A stretch of 64,000 nt of DNA from Stenotrophomonas maltophilia (GCF_004920835.1 NZ_QFHO01000011.1:62001-126000); one strand, 5' to 3'. Shown: positions 9,018 through 17,641, numbered from the stretch's first letter. Notes: generated by a model not told the origin, from the letters alone. Translations and numbers: made by a program.

Positions 9018-9119
9018 ATGTCGATCCGCCTGGCCACCGCCGTCAATAACAACAACCGCAATAATCTGCGCGCGAATAATCGTGCGCGGCCGATGCGGGA
9101 CTGCGCCCTGGGTAGATAG
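9018..9119 (+). CDS. Asparagine-rich leader peptide of asnB attenuator (33 aa)
   Basis: A short frame of 33 codons ending in TAG at 9117-9119. The peptide reads MSIRLATAVNNNNRNNLRAN...RARPMRDCALGR. It contains eight Asn codons (AAT AAC AAC AAC at 9045-9056, AAT AAT at 9060-9065, AAT AAT at 9075-9080) clustered in its centre. Downstream lie an intrinsic terminator (9145-9175) and then asnB. Bases 9092-9099 (GATGCGGG), inside the leader frame just after the Asn codons, are identical to the 3' arm of the terminator (9161-9168) and can pair with the shared arm at 9149-9156 to form an antiterminator. This is the architecture of trp/his/leu leader peptides, here with the product amino acid of asnB. 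An in-frame ATG at 8892 exists but lacks the compact leader logic. Confidence 0.85.
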   Translation: MSIRLATAVNNNNRNNLRANNRARPMRDCALGR

Positions 9120-9144
9120 ACAGCAACACACGCCCGGACACCAG

Positions 9145-9175
9145 AAAACCCGCATCAGCCGATGCGGGTTTTTTT
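9145..9175 (+). terminator. Intrinsic terminator (attenuator) upstream of asnB
   Basis: Stem CCCGCATC (9149-9156), loop AGCC, GATGCGGG (9161-9168), followed by T7; the A tract before the stem extends the pairing. It lies between the leader peptide stop (9119) and the asnB start (9255), so it must be read through for asnB expression. The left arm can alternatively pair with 9092-9099. Confidence 0.9.
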
Positions 9176-9254
9176 GTGCCCGGGTGCAGTCCCCCCGGGC
9201 CTGGTTGCCGGTCGAACACCTTCCCCGTGAAATCCCCACAACAGGAGCTCTGCC

Positions 9255-10946
9255 ATGTGTTCGATCTTCGGAATCTTCGGCCTGCAGGCCGGTGACGATC
9301 TTCCCGCCCTGCGCCGCCACGCGCTGGAGCTGTCGCAACGCCAGCGTCACCGCGGTCCGGACTGGAGCGGCGTGTACCTCGATGAAGGCGCGCTGCTGGT
9401 TCACGAACGGCTGGCCATCGTCGATCCGGCCGGTGGCTCGCAGCCGTTGTTGTCGGCCGATGGGCAGCTGGCGCTGGCGGTCAACGGCGAGATCTACAAC
9501 CACCAGCAGCTGAAGGCCACGCTGACCACCGCCTACGACTTCCAGACCGGTTCGGACTGTGAGGTGATCAACGCGCTGTACCGTCAGGGCGGTACGCCAG
9601 CACAGTGGCTGGAACAGCTCAATGGCATCTTCGCCTTCGCCCTGTGGGATCGCGAGGCCGGACGGGTGCTGGTGGCACGTGACCCGGTGGGCGTGGTGCC
9701 GCTGTACTGGGGCCACGATGCACAGGGCCGGCTGCGCGTGGCCTCGGAAATGAAGGCACTGGTCGATACCTGTGCCGACGTCGCGCAGTTCCCGCCGGGC
9801 CATTACTTCGACAGCGCCAGCGGTGAGCTGGTGCGCTACTACCAGCAACCGTGGCGCGACTATGCCGACGTGCAGGGCCGCCAGGCCGACCTGGCCGAAC
9901 TGCGCCAGGCGTTCGAGCATGCGGTGGAACGCCAGCTGATGAGCGACGTTCCGTACGGCGTGCTGTTGTCCGGTGGCCTGGACTCGTCGCTGGTGGCGGC
10001 GGTGGCCGCACGCTACGCGCGTCGCCGCATCGAGGATGGTGGACAGACCGAAGCCTGGTGGCCGCGCTTGCATTCGTTCGCGATCGGCCTGAAGGGCTCG
10101 CCCGATCTGGCGGCTGCGGCGATCGCTGCCGAGGCACTCGGCACCGTGCATCACGGCTTCGAATACACCTTCGAGGAAGGCCTCGATGCGCTGCCGGAAG
10201 TGATCCGCCACATCGAGACCTACGACGTCACCACCATCCGTGCATCGACGCCGATGTTCCTGCTCGCACGGCGGATCAAGGCGATGGGCGTGAAGATGGT
10301 GCTCTCCGGCGAAGGCAGCGACGAGATCTTCGGCGGCTACCTGTACTTCCACAAGGCGCCGGATGCGCGCGAATTCCACGATGAGCTGGTACGCAAGCTT
10401 GATGCCCTGCACAACTACGATTGCCTGCGCGCCAACAAGTCGATGATGGCCTGGGGCGTGGAGCCGCGTGTCCCGTTCCTCGACCGCGAGTTCCTCGATG
10501 TGGCGATGCGCTTCGATGCCGCGCACAAGATGGTCGGTGCCGGCTTCGGTGGCCGCCGCATCGAGAAGGCGGTGCTGCGCGAAGCGTTCGAGGGCTACCT
10601 GCCGGACAGCATCCTGTGGCGGCAGAAGGAGCAGTTCAGCGACGGCGTCGGCTATGGCTGGATCGACGGGCTGAAAGCGCATGCCGAAGCGCAGGTGAGC
10701 GACCGCGTGCTGTCGGCGGCCGACAAGCGCTTCCCGCACAACCCGCCGCAGACCAAGGAGGCGTACTACTACCGCCACCTGTTCGAACAGTTCTTCCCCA
10801 GCCGCGCGGCGGCCGAGACCGTGCCGGGCGGCAAGTCGATTGCCTGTTCGTCGCCGGCGGCGATTGCGTGGGATGCCAGCTTCGCGGCAGCAGCCGATCC
10901 TTCCGGCCGCGCGATTGCCGGCGTGCATGAGCAGGCGCTGGCCTGA
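9255..10946 (+). CDS. asnB: Asparagine synthetase B (glutamine-hydrolysing)
   Basis: Encodes 563 residues (E. coli AsnB is 554). Makes asparagine from aspartate, ATP and glutamine. The N-terminal class II glutamine amidotransferase domain begins MCSIFGIFG with the catalytic Cys exposed after Met removal, followed by RHRGPDWSG and VNGEIYNH. The synthetase domain begins near residue 200 with the PP-loop LLSGGLDSSLVAAVAARYA, then EGSDEIFGGYLYF, WGVEPRVPFLDREFLD and a long C-terminus typical of the bacterial B type. An AGGAG ribosome site lies 9-10 bases before ATG 9255. The gene sits alone downstream of an Asn-codon leader and terminator, implying control by asparaginyl-tRNA charging. Confidence 0.97.
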   Translation: MCSIFGIFGLQAGDDLPALRRHALELSQRQRHRGPDWSGVYLDEGALLVHERLAIVDPAGGSQPLLSADGQLALAVNGEIYNHQQLKATLTTAYDFQTGSDCEVINALYRQGGTPAQWLEQLNGIFAFALWDREAGRVLVARDPVGVVPLYWGHDAQGRLRVASEMKALVDTCADVAQFPPGHYFDSASGELVRYYQQPWRDYADVQGRQADLAELRQAFEHAVERQLMSDVPYGVLLSGGLDSSLVAAVAARYARRRIEDGGQTEAWWPRLHSFAIGLKGSPDLAAAAIAAEALGTVHHGFEYTFEEGLDALPEVIRHIETYDVTTIRASTPMFLLARRIKAMGVKMVLSGEGSDEIFGGYLYFHKAPDAREFHDELVRKLDALHNYDCLRANKSMMAWGVEPRVPFLDREFLDVAMRFDAAHKMVGAGFGGRRIEKAVLREAFEGYLPDSILWRQKEQFSDGVGYGWIDGLKAHAEAQVSDRVLSAADKRFPHNPPQTKEAYYYRHLFEQFFPSRAAAETVPGGKSIACSSPAAIAWDASFAAAADPSGRAIAGVHEQALA

Positions 10947-10959
10947 CGCTGCAATGATG

Positions 10960-10997
10960 GGGTCAGATCCCTTTTCTTTGGAAAAGGGATCTGACCC
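10960..10997. repeat. GGGTCAGATCC palindrome (perfect 17-base arms)
   Basis: A perfect inverted repeat: arms 10960-10976 and 10981-10997 around TTTG, between the convergent asnB and acylase genes. It is the first of seven related palindromes in the window (others at 14153, 25285, 56135, 56204, 59915 and 59974) sharing GGGGTC...GACCCC ends but differing inside. It could fold as a bidirectional RNA hairpin. Confidence 0.85.
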
Positions 10998-11003
10998 TGG
11001 TCG

Positions 11004-13331
11004 TCAACGCGCAGGGACCAGCGTCATCACGTGCTGCGCCTTGCCTGGCAGGAACGGGGTCGGTCGGCCATGCACCCAGTCTTCGTGGCCAGCCGCCCAG
11101 TACGGCGACAGCGGATGGCCGCTCTGGCCGCCGGGCATGTGCACGATGCCGTCGGCCTCGTGGCCGGGCGAAACCACCATGCGTTCGGAGGCACCGAAGT
11201 TCGGCGTCTGCACGCGTGGCATGTCGCGGTCACCGGGCAGGGGATCGGTGGGCATGCACAGCCAGCGTTTGGCGATGTCCGGCAATGCACGCGCGATGGG
11301 ATGGCAGATCGCCGCAGTATTGCGTTCGCCCCAGCTGCGCTTGGCCAGAGGGCCCTGCCTGGACAGCTCGCTCTCGGTACGGCGGGCGGCATCGATCAGC
11401 AGCGCGTCCCAGCTGTCGAAGGCGGGAGGCAGCAGATTGGCCGGACGCTCTTGCAGCATCGGCCACGCCACGCCTTCCAGCTGCGCCAGGCGCGGGTCCA
11501 GATAGTCATCGCCCAGTGCCGCGTTGGCCGGTGCCAGCAGTGCATCGGACAACGTCTCCATTACCTGTGTACGGAATTCACGCACCACCCGGTAGCTCAC
11601 CGAGCTGGTCGAGGCCCGGCCGCCCCATTGGTGACTGACGGACTTCAACCGCTTCAGCGCAGGATCGTCACGGTGTTCGATGACGTCATGCAGCAACGCC
11701 CACCAGCGCTGCAGGAACACCGCGCGGTCATCAAGCTGGATCGCCAGCAGGTCGTGCTCGTCGAAGCGCTCCTGGATTGCCAGCAGATCGCGGATCTGCC
11801 GCGCCCGGGCACCAAGGTCATAGCCGCCATTGCCGACGCTGGCCAGTGCTTCGCCGTCGAGGACGCGGCCGTTGGCGGTCCACAGGCGATGGTTGGGGGG
11901 ATCGATCAGTGCCGGCGAGGCATCGCTGCGGATCGGCCACGGTGCGCAATCCTGGTTGCTGGCCGCAGTGAAGCCGGCCGGTGCACAGCCGGGGCCTCGG
12001 TCGGGGCGGGCGCCGATCAGGCGCCAGGCGATGCGTCCGCTGCGGTCGCCGACCACCAGGTTCTGCGCGGGGATGCCGGCGCGGTCGGCGAAGTGCAGGG
12101 CGCCATCCAGATCGCCGGCGCGGGCCAGGTCACCGAAGTCCAGGCGCACCGCGCCGGGCAGGTGCGCGACCCAGCGCAGGGCATCGCCGCTGCCATCGGC
12201 ATGGGTGTGCAGGATCGGGCCCCAGGCGGTTTCGCGCACCGGGAACACCACGTCGGCCTGGCCGGCCACCGCAATGCGTTCGTCGTGCACGGTCACAGCG
12301 GCGCTGGCCGGTTCAGTCCGGTAGTCGGCAGTATCGATGTAGCTGTTGGTGAAGCCCCAGGCGACGTGTCCATTGCTGCCGACGATCACCGCCGGCAGGC
12401 CAGGCAGCGAGAAGCCAGTGACGTCGACCTGGCCGCCTGCAGCCTGCGAGTCGGGGTAACGCAGGCGCACCCGGAACCACAGGCCAGGCGCGCGCAGGCC
12501 CAGGTGCATGTCGTCAGCCACGATCGCGCGGCCGTCGGCGGTGAGCGCGCCGGCCACCGCGAAGTTGTTGCTGCCGATGACGTCCGCCTCCTCCTGCTCG
12601 GTGCCCGGCTTTCCCTTCAATGTGCGCAGATCGAGCTGGCTTGCATCGGGCAGGGCCGCGTTGCCGGTGGCTTCGCCAAACAGCGGTGCATCCCATTCGG
12701 TGCCGTCGTGGGCGATCAGCGCGTACAGCGCCGGCGGCACCACCGCGCGGATGCGGCTCAGGGCAAGCTCGGTCTGGTTGCCTGGGTCCTGCAGGTCGGC
12801 GTACATGGCCAGTCCGGCCAGCACGCTGTCGCTGGCCTGCCACGGGTGCGGTGACTGCCGCAGCAGCAGGTAGGCCCACGGCCGCACGGAGAGATCAGCC
12901 AGGCCTTCATTGACGCCGTCCACATAGGCACGCACGGCCGCGCCGTTGTCGCCCAGCGCGGTATCCAGATGCGCCTCGGTGCGGGCGCGCAGGCGGTGCA
13001 CGCGCATGCGTTTGTCGGCGTCGATGGCCTTCGGCCCGAACAACGCCGACAGCTCGCCAGCCGCACTGCGGCGCATGAGGTCCATCTCGAAGTAGCGTTC
13101 CTGCGCATGCACATGGCCGAGTGCACGCATCGCGTCGGCCTGGCTGCCGGCAGTGATGGTGACCACGCCCAGCGCATCGCGTTCGACGGTGACCGGCTTG
13201 GCCAGACCAGGCAGTGCATGTTCGCCGTCGAGGTCGGCCAGGCTGCCGCGCAGCAGCAGCCACAGGCCCAGTACGGTAACCAGCACGATGGCGATCAGCA
13301 CGCCCAGCACCCAACGCCATGTACGTCGCAT
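11004..13331 (-). CDS. Penicillin acylase family Ntn-hydrolase, membrane-anchored
   Basis: A 775-residue member of the penicillin G acylase / N-acyl-homoserine lactone acylase superfamily. An N-terminal helix (WVLGVLIAIVLVTVLGLWLLL, residues ~6-27) acts as signal or anchor. The alpha chain has RDALGVVTITAGSQADAMRALGHVHAQERYFEMDLMRR, a family hallmark. The linker and cleavage site are at IGSNNFAVAG, where the Ser after Gly becomes the N-terminal nucleophile of the beta chain, followed by ADDMHLGLRAPGLWFRVRL and GLPAVIVGSNGHVAWGFTNSYID. The C-terminal part has the SHQWGGRAS... and late NFGASERMVVSP motifs. The substrate is unknown: beta-lactams, acyl-homoserine lactones or other amides are possible. 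It is encoded convergently with asnB, separated only by a palindrome. Confidence 0.9.
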   Translation of the reverse strand: MRRTWRWVLGVLIAIVLVTVLGLWLLLRGSLADLDGEHALPGLAKPVTVERDALGVVTITAGSQADAMRALGHVHAQERYFEMDLMRRSAAGELSALFGPKAIDADKRMRVHRLRARTEAHLDTALGDNGAAVRAYVDGVNEGLADLSVRPWAYLLLRQSPHPWQASDSVLAGLAMYADLQDPGNQTELALSRIRAVVPPALYALIAHDGTEWDAPLFGEATGNAALPDASQLDLRTLKGKPGTEQEEADVIGSNNFAVAGALTADGRAIVADDMHLGLRAPGLWFRVRLRYPDSQAAGGQVDVTGFSLPGLPAVIVGSNGHVAWGFTNSYIDTADYRTEPASAAVTVHDERIAVAGQADVVFPVRETAWGPILHTHADGSGDALRWVAHLPGAVRLDFGDLARAGDLDGALHFADRAGIPAQNLVVGDRSGRIAWRLIGARPDRGPGCAPAGFTAASNQDCAPWPIRSDASPALIDPPNHRLWTANGRVLDGEALASVGNGGYDLGARARQIRDLLAIQERFDEHDLLAIQLDDRAVFLQRWWALLHDVIEHRDDPALKRLKSVSHQWGGRASTSSVSYRVVREFRTQVMETLSDALLAPANAALGDDYLDPRLAQLEGVAWPMLQERPANLLPPAFDSWDALLIDAARRTESELSRQGPLAKRSWGERNTAAICHPIARALPDIAKRWLCMPTDPLPGDRDMPRVQTPNFGASERMVVSPGHEADGIVHMPGGQSGHPLSPYWAAGHEDWVHGRPTPFLPGKAQHVMTLVPAR

Positions 13332-13455
13332 CGCACGTCCTTTCCGAACTCGTGGGCCGATTGTAGCCGCAGGCGCAACTGCGACTGATTCCGATTAGAT
13401 CACCGTATTTTGAAATGCGGCACCCTATGTCACATCGATTCACAGGAGCCCCCCC

Positions 13456-13944
13456 ATGAAAGGCAACCCGGACGTCATCGCCTGCCTGAAGGAACTGCTG
13501 CGCGGCGAACTCGCTGCCCGCGACCAGTACTTCATCCATTCCCGCCGCTACGAGGACCAGGGCCTGTTCGCGCTGTACGAACGCCTGAACCACGAGATGG
13601 AAGAGGAAACCCAGCACGCCGACGCGCTGCTGCGCCGGATCCTGTTCCTCGGAGGCGACCCGGACATGCGCCCGCATGCCACCGAGCCGGGCAAGACCGT
13701 GGAGGAGATGCTGCAGAAGGATCTGGATACTGAATACGCGGTTCGGAACAATCTCGCCGCCGGCATGAAGCTGTGCGAGGAGAAGGGTGACTACGTGAGC
13801 CGCGACATGCTGCTGGCGCAGCTGAAGGACACCGAGGAAGACCATGCCTGGTGGCTGGAACAGCAGTTGGGCCTGATCAAGCGCATCGGCCTGGAGCTGT
13901 ACCAGCTGAGCAAGATCGACGGCAACGGCGCCCCGGCGCACTGA
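13456..13944 (+). CDS. Bacterioferritin-family iron storage protein (FtnA/BfrA type)
   Basis: Encodes 162 residues. Four-helix ferritin fold with ferroxidase ligands visible: E in [14 protein letters not shown] and H in [13 protein letters not shown] in [11 protein letters not shown] and E/H in [13 protein letters not shown]. Closest by memory to the P. aeruginosa FtnA/BfrA subgroup ([22 protein letters not shown]). At the position where heme-binding bacterioferritins have Met52 (EMKHAD in E. coli) this protein has Thr (EETQHAD), so heme binding at the subunit interface is doubtful. An AGGAG ribosome site precedes ATG 13456. It stores and detoxifies iron as a ferric mineral in a 24-mer. It is followed by SMAG repeats and a terminator shared with parC. 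Confidence 0.9.
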   Translation: MKGNPDVIACLKELLRGELAARDQYFIHSRRYEDQGLFALYERLNHEMEEETQHADALLRRILFLGGDPDMRPHATEPGKTVEEMLQKDLDTEYAVRNNLAAGMKLCEEKGDYVSRDMLLAQLKDTEEDHAWWLEQQLGLIKRIGLELYQLSKIDGNGAPAH

Positions 13945-13966
13945 GCCGGCGCCTCGCGCCGACCCG

Positions 13967-14025
13967 GTAGTGCCGACTGTTAGTCGGCCGCTTTTGCAGG
14001 GCAGCCGACCAGCGGTCGGGTCTAC
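13967..14025. repeat. SMAG inverted pair
   Basis: GTAGTGCCGACTG...AGTCGG at the left and AGCCGACC...GGTCGGGTCTAC at the right, facing each other across ~15 bp. GTAG on one end and CTAC on the other are the SMAG signature. Confidence 0.8.
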
Positions 14026-14117
14026 CAGAAGCACAGCGTTCTGTCGCCCGCCAGCACCGGAGCACCGCCAGCCAGCCTTCGCCCGCCAGCTGCTCCACCG
14101 CCCGCCAGCCGACAACG

Positions 14118-14145
14118 AAAAAGCCGGGGAATGCCCCGGCTTTTT
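14118..14145. terminator. Bidirectional intrinsic terminator between bacterioferritin and parC genes
   Basis: AAAAAGCCGGGG then a short loop then CCCCGGCTTTTT. The A and T tracts on both sides allow termination of both convergent transcripts. Confidence 0.9.
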
Positions 14146-14152
14146 CGTGTCC

Positions 14153-14191
14153 GGGGTCAGATCCGTTTTCGACGAAAACGGCTCTGACCCC
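14153..14191. repeat. GGGGTCAG palindrome family member
   Basis: GGGGTCAGATCCG at the left and CGGCTCTGACCCC at the right, with perfectly complementary central arms (GTTTTCG / CGAAAAC). Same ends as the element at 10960 but with a different interior. Confidence 0.8.
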
Positions 14192-14204
14192 ATTGGGATG
14201 GAAA

Positions 14205-14258
14205 ACGCCAACCGAGGTTGGCGTCTACCGGGGCAAGGCGTGTCAACCAAGGTTGACA
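14205..14258. repeat. Two short SMAG-type palindromes
   Basis: ACGCCAACC...GGTTGGCGT with CTAC at 14226-14229, and TGTCAACC AA GGTTGACA at 14241-14258. Related stems recur near 28100, 29577 and 40826. Confidence 0.75.
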
Positions 14259-14283
14259 CCCACCATGAGCAGGGCCGCGGCCC

Positions 14284-16527
14284 TCATTCCACCGACAGCC
14301 CTTCCACCTTCTGCCAACCGCGCGGCAGCAGGTGGCCGCGGGTGGCGCGGGCGCCGAGGTAGGCGTCGAGCTCGTTGAACTTCAGGCCCATCGTGCGCTG
14401 CCCACTGCGCACCTGAAGGGTCTGGCCCGGGCTGATCGCCACGATGGCGACCACGCGTTCGGTGGCGAGCTTGGCCTTCGGGATCTCGATGATCTTGTTG
14501 CCCTTGCCCTTGTCCAGTTCCGGCAGGTCGTTGGCGGCGATTGCCAGCAGGTTGCCGGAACTGGTCACCGCCACGATGCGGTCGGTGGCGACGTTGGCCA
14601 CCACCGACGGGGTCAGCACGGTCGAACCGGCTGACAGGTTCAGCATCGCCTTGCCGGCCTTGTTGCGGCCGATCAGGTTCTCGAAGCGGGTGACGAAGCC
14701 GTAGCCGTGGGTGGAGGCCAGCACGAAGCGGGTGTCCGGCTCGGCGCTGGCCAGGGTCACGAAGCTGGTGCCCGCGGCCGGCGAGAAGCGTCCGGTGAGC
14801 GGTTCACCGTTGCCACGCGCGGAGGGCAGGGTGTGTACCGGCGTCGAGTAGGCGCGACCCTCGCTGTCGAGGAACGCGACCTGCTGGGTGCTGCGTGCAC
14901 GCACCGCGCCCTGCAGGGCGTCACCATCGCGATAGGACAGGGCGGACGCATCGACGTCGTGGCCCTTGGCGGCACGGATCCAGCCCTTCTCCGAGAGCAC
15001 GACGGTCATCGGCTCGCTCGGCACCAGTTCGGTCTCGTCGATGGCCTGCGCGGCCTGGCGCTGCACCAGCGGCGAACGGCGTGCGTCGCCGAACTTCCTG
15101 GCATCGGCGGTCAGTTCGTCGCGGATCAGCTTCTTCAGCTTGGTCTTGCTGTCGAGGATGCCGAGGATCTTCTCGCGCTCCTTGGCCAGCTCGTCCTGCT
15201 CGCCACGGATCTTCATCTCTTCCAGGCGCGCCAGCTGCTTCAGCTTGGTTTCCAGGATGTACTCGGCCTGGTCGTCGGACAGGCCGAAGCGCGCGATCAG
15301 CGCCGCCTTCGGTTCGTCCTCGGTCCGGATGATGTGGATCACCTCGTCCAGGTTGAGGAATGCGACCAGCAGGCCTTCCAACAGGTGCAGGCGGCGCTCG
15401 ACCTTCTGCAGGCGGTGCTGCAGGCGGCGGGTGACGGTGCTGCTGCGGAACGCCAGCCATTCGCTGAGCAGCATCTTCAGGTTCTTCACCTGCGGACGGC
15501 CGTCCAGCCCGATCACGTTGAGGTTGACGCGGTAGCTGCGCTCCATGTCCGTGGTGGCGAACAGGTGGCCCATCAGCTGCTCGGCGTCGACACGGTTGGA
15601 ACGCGGCACCAGCACCACGCGCACCGGGTTGGCATGGTCGGACTCATCGCGGATGTCCTCCAGCCACGGCAGCTTCTTGGCGCGCATCTGCGCGGCGATC
15701 TGCTCGATCACCTTCGACGGCGACACCTGGAACGGCAGCGCGGTGACGACGATGTTGTTGGCTTCCTTGGTGAAGGTCGCACGCGCACGCACGCTGCCGT
15801 TGCCGGTCTCGTACATGTTCCGCAGGTCATTGGCCGCGGTGATGATCTCGGCGCTGGAGGGGTAGTCCGGTCCCTGCACGTGCTCGCACAGGTCGCGCAC
15901 GCTGGCCTCGGGGTTGTCCAGCAGGTGCAGCAGCGCGCTGACGATCTCGTTGAGATTGTGCGGCGGCACGTCGGTGGCCATGCCTACGGCGATGCCGGTG
16001 GTGCCGTTCAGCAGCAGGTGCGGCAGCCGCGCCGGCATCCAGGTCGGTTCCTGCAGGGTGCCGTCGAAGTTCGGCGCCCAGTCGGTGGTGCCCTGGCCCA
16101 GTTCGCCCAGAAGCACTTCAGCGATCGGGGTCAGCTTGGATTCGGTGTAACGCATCGCCGCGAACGACTTCGGGTCATCGCTGGAACCGAAGTTGCCCTG
16201 GCCCTCGATCAGCGGGTAGCGGTACGAGAACGGCTGCGCCATCAGCACCAGCGCCTCGTAGCACGCGCTGTCGCCGTGCGGATGGTACTTACCGATGACG
16301 TCACCGACGGTGCGCGCGGACTTCTTCGGCTTGGACGCGGCATTCAGGCCCAGCTCGCTCATCGAATAGATGATGCGGCGCTGTACCGGCTTCAGGCCGT
16401 CGCCGATGAACGGCAGGGCACGGTCCAGGACCACGTACATCGAGTAGTCGAGGTAGGCGCGTTCTGCGTACTCGCGCAGCGGCAGTTGTTCGAATCCGTG
16501 GAACACGGGGCGGGCAAGATCGGTCAT
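14284..16527 (-). CDS. parC: DNA topoisomerase IV subunit A
   Basis: Encodes 747 residues. With ParE it decatenates daughter chromosomes. The N-terminal breakage-reunion domain shows [38 protein letters not shown] and the catalytic Tyr in [10 protein letters not shown]. The quinolone-resistance region reads [11 protein letters not shown], i.e. Ser (residue 87, E. coli Ser80) and Glu (residue 91, E. coli Glu84) are the susceptible-type residues. The C-terminal domain has the short set of beta-pinwheel blades expected for ParC, as opposed to GyrA with its GQRGGKG box. Start ATG 16527; it ends just before the repeat-rich region. Probably monocistronic; an AraC-type gene lies 60 bp upstream in the same direction. 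Confidence 0.96.
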   Translation of the reverse strand: MTDLARPVFHGFEQLPLREYAERAYLDYSMYVVLDRALPFIGDGLKPVQRRIIYSMSELGLNAASKPKKSARTVGDVIGKYHPHGDSACYEALVLMAQPFSYRYPLIEGQGNFGSSDDPKSFAAMRYTESKLTPIAEVLLGELGQGTTDWAPNFDGTLQEPTWMPARLPHLLLNGTTGIAVGMATDVPPHNLNEIVSALLHLLDNPEASVRDLCEHVQGPDYPSSAEIITAANDLRNMYETGNGSVRARATFTKEANNIVVTALPFQVSPSKVIEQIAAQMRAKKLPWLEDIRDESDHANPVRVVLVPRSNRVDAEQLMGHLFATTDMERSYRVNLNVIGLDGRPQVKNLKMLLSEWLAFRSSTVTRRLQHRLQKVERRLHLLEGLLVAFLNLDEVIHIIRTEDEPKAALIARFGLSDDQAEYILETKLKQLARLEEMKIRGEQDELAKEREKILGILDSKTKLKKLIRDELTADARKFGDARRSPLVQRQAAQAIDETELVPSEPMTVVLSEKGWIRAAKGHDVDASALSYRDGDALQGAVRARSTQQVAFLDSEGRAYSTPVHTLPSARGNGEPLTGRFSPAAGTSFVTLASAEPDTRFVLASTHGYGFVTRFENLIGRNKAGKAMLNLSAGSTVLTPSVVANVATDRIVAVTSSGNLLAIAANDLPELDKGKGNKIIEIPKAKLATERVVAIVAISPGQTLQVRSGQRTMGLKFNELDAYLGARATRGHLLPRGWQKVEGLSVE

Positions 16528-16587
16528 GCGGCGTTGTTACCTATTGTCGGGAGGCGGCGACGGCGGTCGCCGCTCGCAATCCTGTGA

Positions 16588-17496
16588 TTATCCGGATGCG
16601 GCCGGGGATGCCAAGCCGCGCGCAGGGTCCAGCCCGGTTTCCAGGCCATGCCCGGCCCGCGCCAGGTAGCGCCCGGGCGGCAAACCGAAGTGGCGGCGGA
16701 ACACGGTGACGAAGGCGCTGGCGCTGCTGAAGCCCAGCGCGTGGGCGATATCGGCCACGCTGCGGCCGTCGGTCAGCTGGCGCAGCGCCTCGGACAGGCG
16801 GGCCTGCTGCCGCCACTGGGCGAAGCTGAGCGTGGTCTCGTCGCGGAAGTGGCGGGTCAGGCTGCGTGGCGACAGACCCGCCCAGTGCGCCCATTCGGCC
16901 AGGCTGCGCTCGTCGGACGGGTCGGCCAGCAGCTGCGAGGCGATCTTCAGCAGGCGCCGGTCGTGCGGCATCGGCAGGTGCATGCGCTGGCGCGGTGCGG
17001 TGCGGATCTCGTCCAGCAGTACATCGATGATGTGCTGGCGCTCAGGGGTGGTGGCATAGCCCAGCGGCCATTCGCAGATACGGTCGGCCAGCGCCTGCGC
17101 CAGCTTGGACAGGCCCAGCACGCAGGGGTCGGAGGGCAGGGTGGCGCAGGCGGGCGCGGCCAGCGCCATGCCCCAGCCACGCAATGGCCCGTCGAGGGTG
17201 ACCGTATGCGGCTCCAGCGGCGGCATCCAGCCGGCCGAACCCGGCGCCAGCGACCACGTGCCGTGCGAGGTTCGGGTGGTCAACAGGCCGCGCTCGACAC
17301 AGATCAGCTGTGCGCGCTGGTGGTGATGCCAGTCCACTTCACGGACCAGGCCCTGCGGGCTGTCGAAGCGGAAAGCGACAACCGGAGGGCCGTCATTGCG
17401 CTCGAACCAGTCCAGTGCGTCATCACGCAGCAGGCGCTTGGGAGGGGGGATTTCTGCCTTGTTCATCATATCTGCTGGCTGAAATGTGTCATCCAT
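16588..17496 (-). CDS. AraC-family transcriptional regulator
   Basis: About 302 residues from ATG 17496. The N-terminal cupin sensor domain shows VDWHHHQRAQLICVERGLL and TSHGTWSLAPGSAGWMPPLEPH, and the C-terminal ~100 residues hold two helix-turn-helix motifs (SLAEWAHWAGLSPRSLTRHF and SVADIAHALGFSSASAFVTVFRRHFGLPPGRYL). The start is uncertain: 17469 and 17466 are alternatives, and an open frame continues further upstream through the divergent promoter. A TACAAT box lies just before 17496. Transcribed away from emrR across a ~150 bp AT-richer interval, so it might regulate the efflux operon or only itself. The effector is unknown. Confidence 0.85.
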   Translation of the reverse strand: MDDTFQPADMMNKAEIPPPKRLLRDDALDWFERNDGPPVVAFRFDSPQGLVREVDWHHHQRAQLICVERGLLTTRTSHGTWSLAPGSAGWMPPLEPHTVTLDGPLRGWGMALAAPACATLPSDPCVLGLSKLAQALADRICEWPLGYATTPERQHIIDVLLDEIRTAPRQRMHLPMPHDRRLLKIASQLLADPSDERSLAEWAHWAGLSPRSLTRHFRDETTLSFAQWRQQARLSEALRQLTDGRSVADIAHALGFSSASAFVTVFRRHFGLPPGRYLARAGHGLETGLDPARGLASPAASG

Positions 17497-17595
17497 TGGC
17501 TGAATTGTACTACCGGGCCAGCTGAGCGGGCCATTAAGGTGAGCGCCTTCACTGATCCAGCCCACTGCTGCAACACAGCATTCGATGCCAGATCG

Positions 17596-17617
17596 AATAT
17601 TTCCATTGAGAAATATT
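17596..17617. promoter_or_regulatory. Palindromic operator candidate for EmrR
   Basis: AATATTTC (17596-17603), six-base spacer, GAAATATT (17610-17617): a perfect 8-base inverted repeat in an unusually AT-rich patch 25 bp upstream of the emrR ATG. MarR-family dimers bind such sites and typically repress their own operon. Confidence 0.65.
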
Positions 17618-17641
17618 TTTTTTGGAAGAGAATGCTCCCCC

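Larger units (their letters stand above)
13945..14283. other. Gene-free region between convergent genes, filled with repeats
   Basis: About 340 bp between the bacterioferritin gene and parC. In order it contains a SMAG inverted pair (13967-14025), ~90 bp with no recognised feature, a strong bidirectional terminator (14118-14145), a GGGGTCAG palindrome (14153-14191) and two further short palindromes (14205-14258). No gene is seen. Confidence 0.8.

Noticed and set aside
10960..10997. Intrinsic terminator of asnB
   Set aside because: The hairpin is strong, but no T tract follows on either side; recorded as a repeat instead.
16229..16275. Quinolone-resistance change in ParC
   Set aside because: The relevant segment reads [11 protein letters not shown] with susceptible-type Ser and Glu, so no substitution is seen.
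14707..16587. Long plus-strand frame over parC
   Set aside because: Same kind of GC-driven shadow; the parC sense frame is fully conserved.
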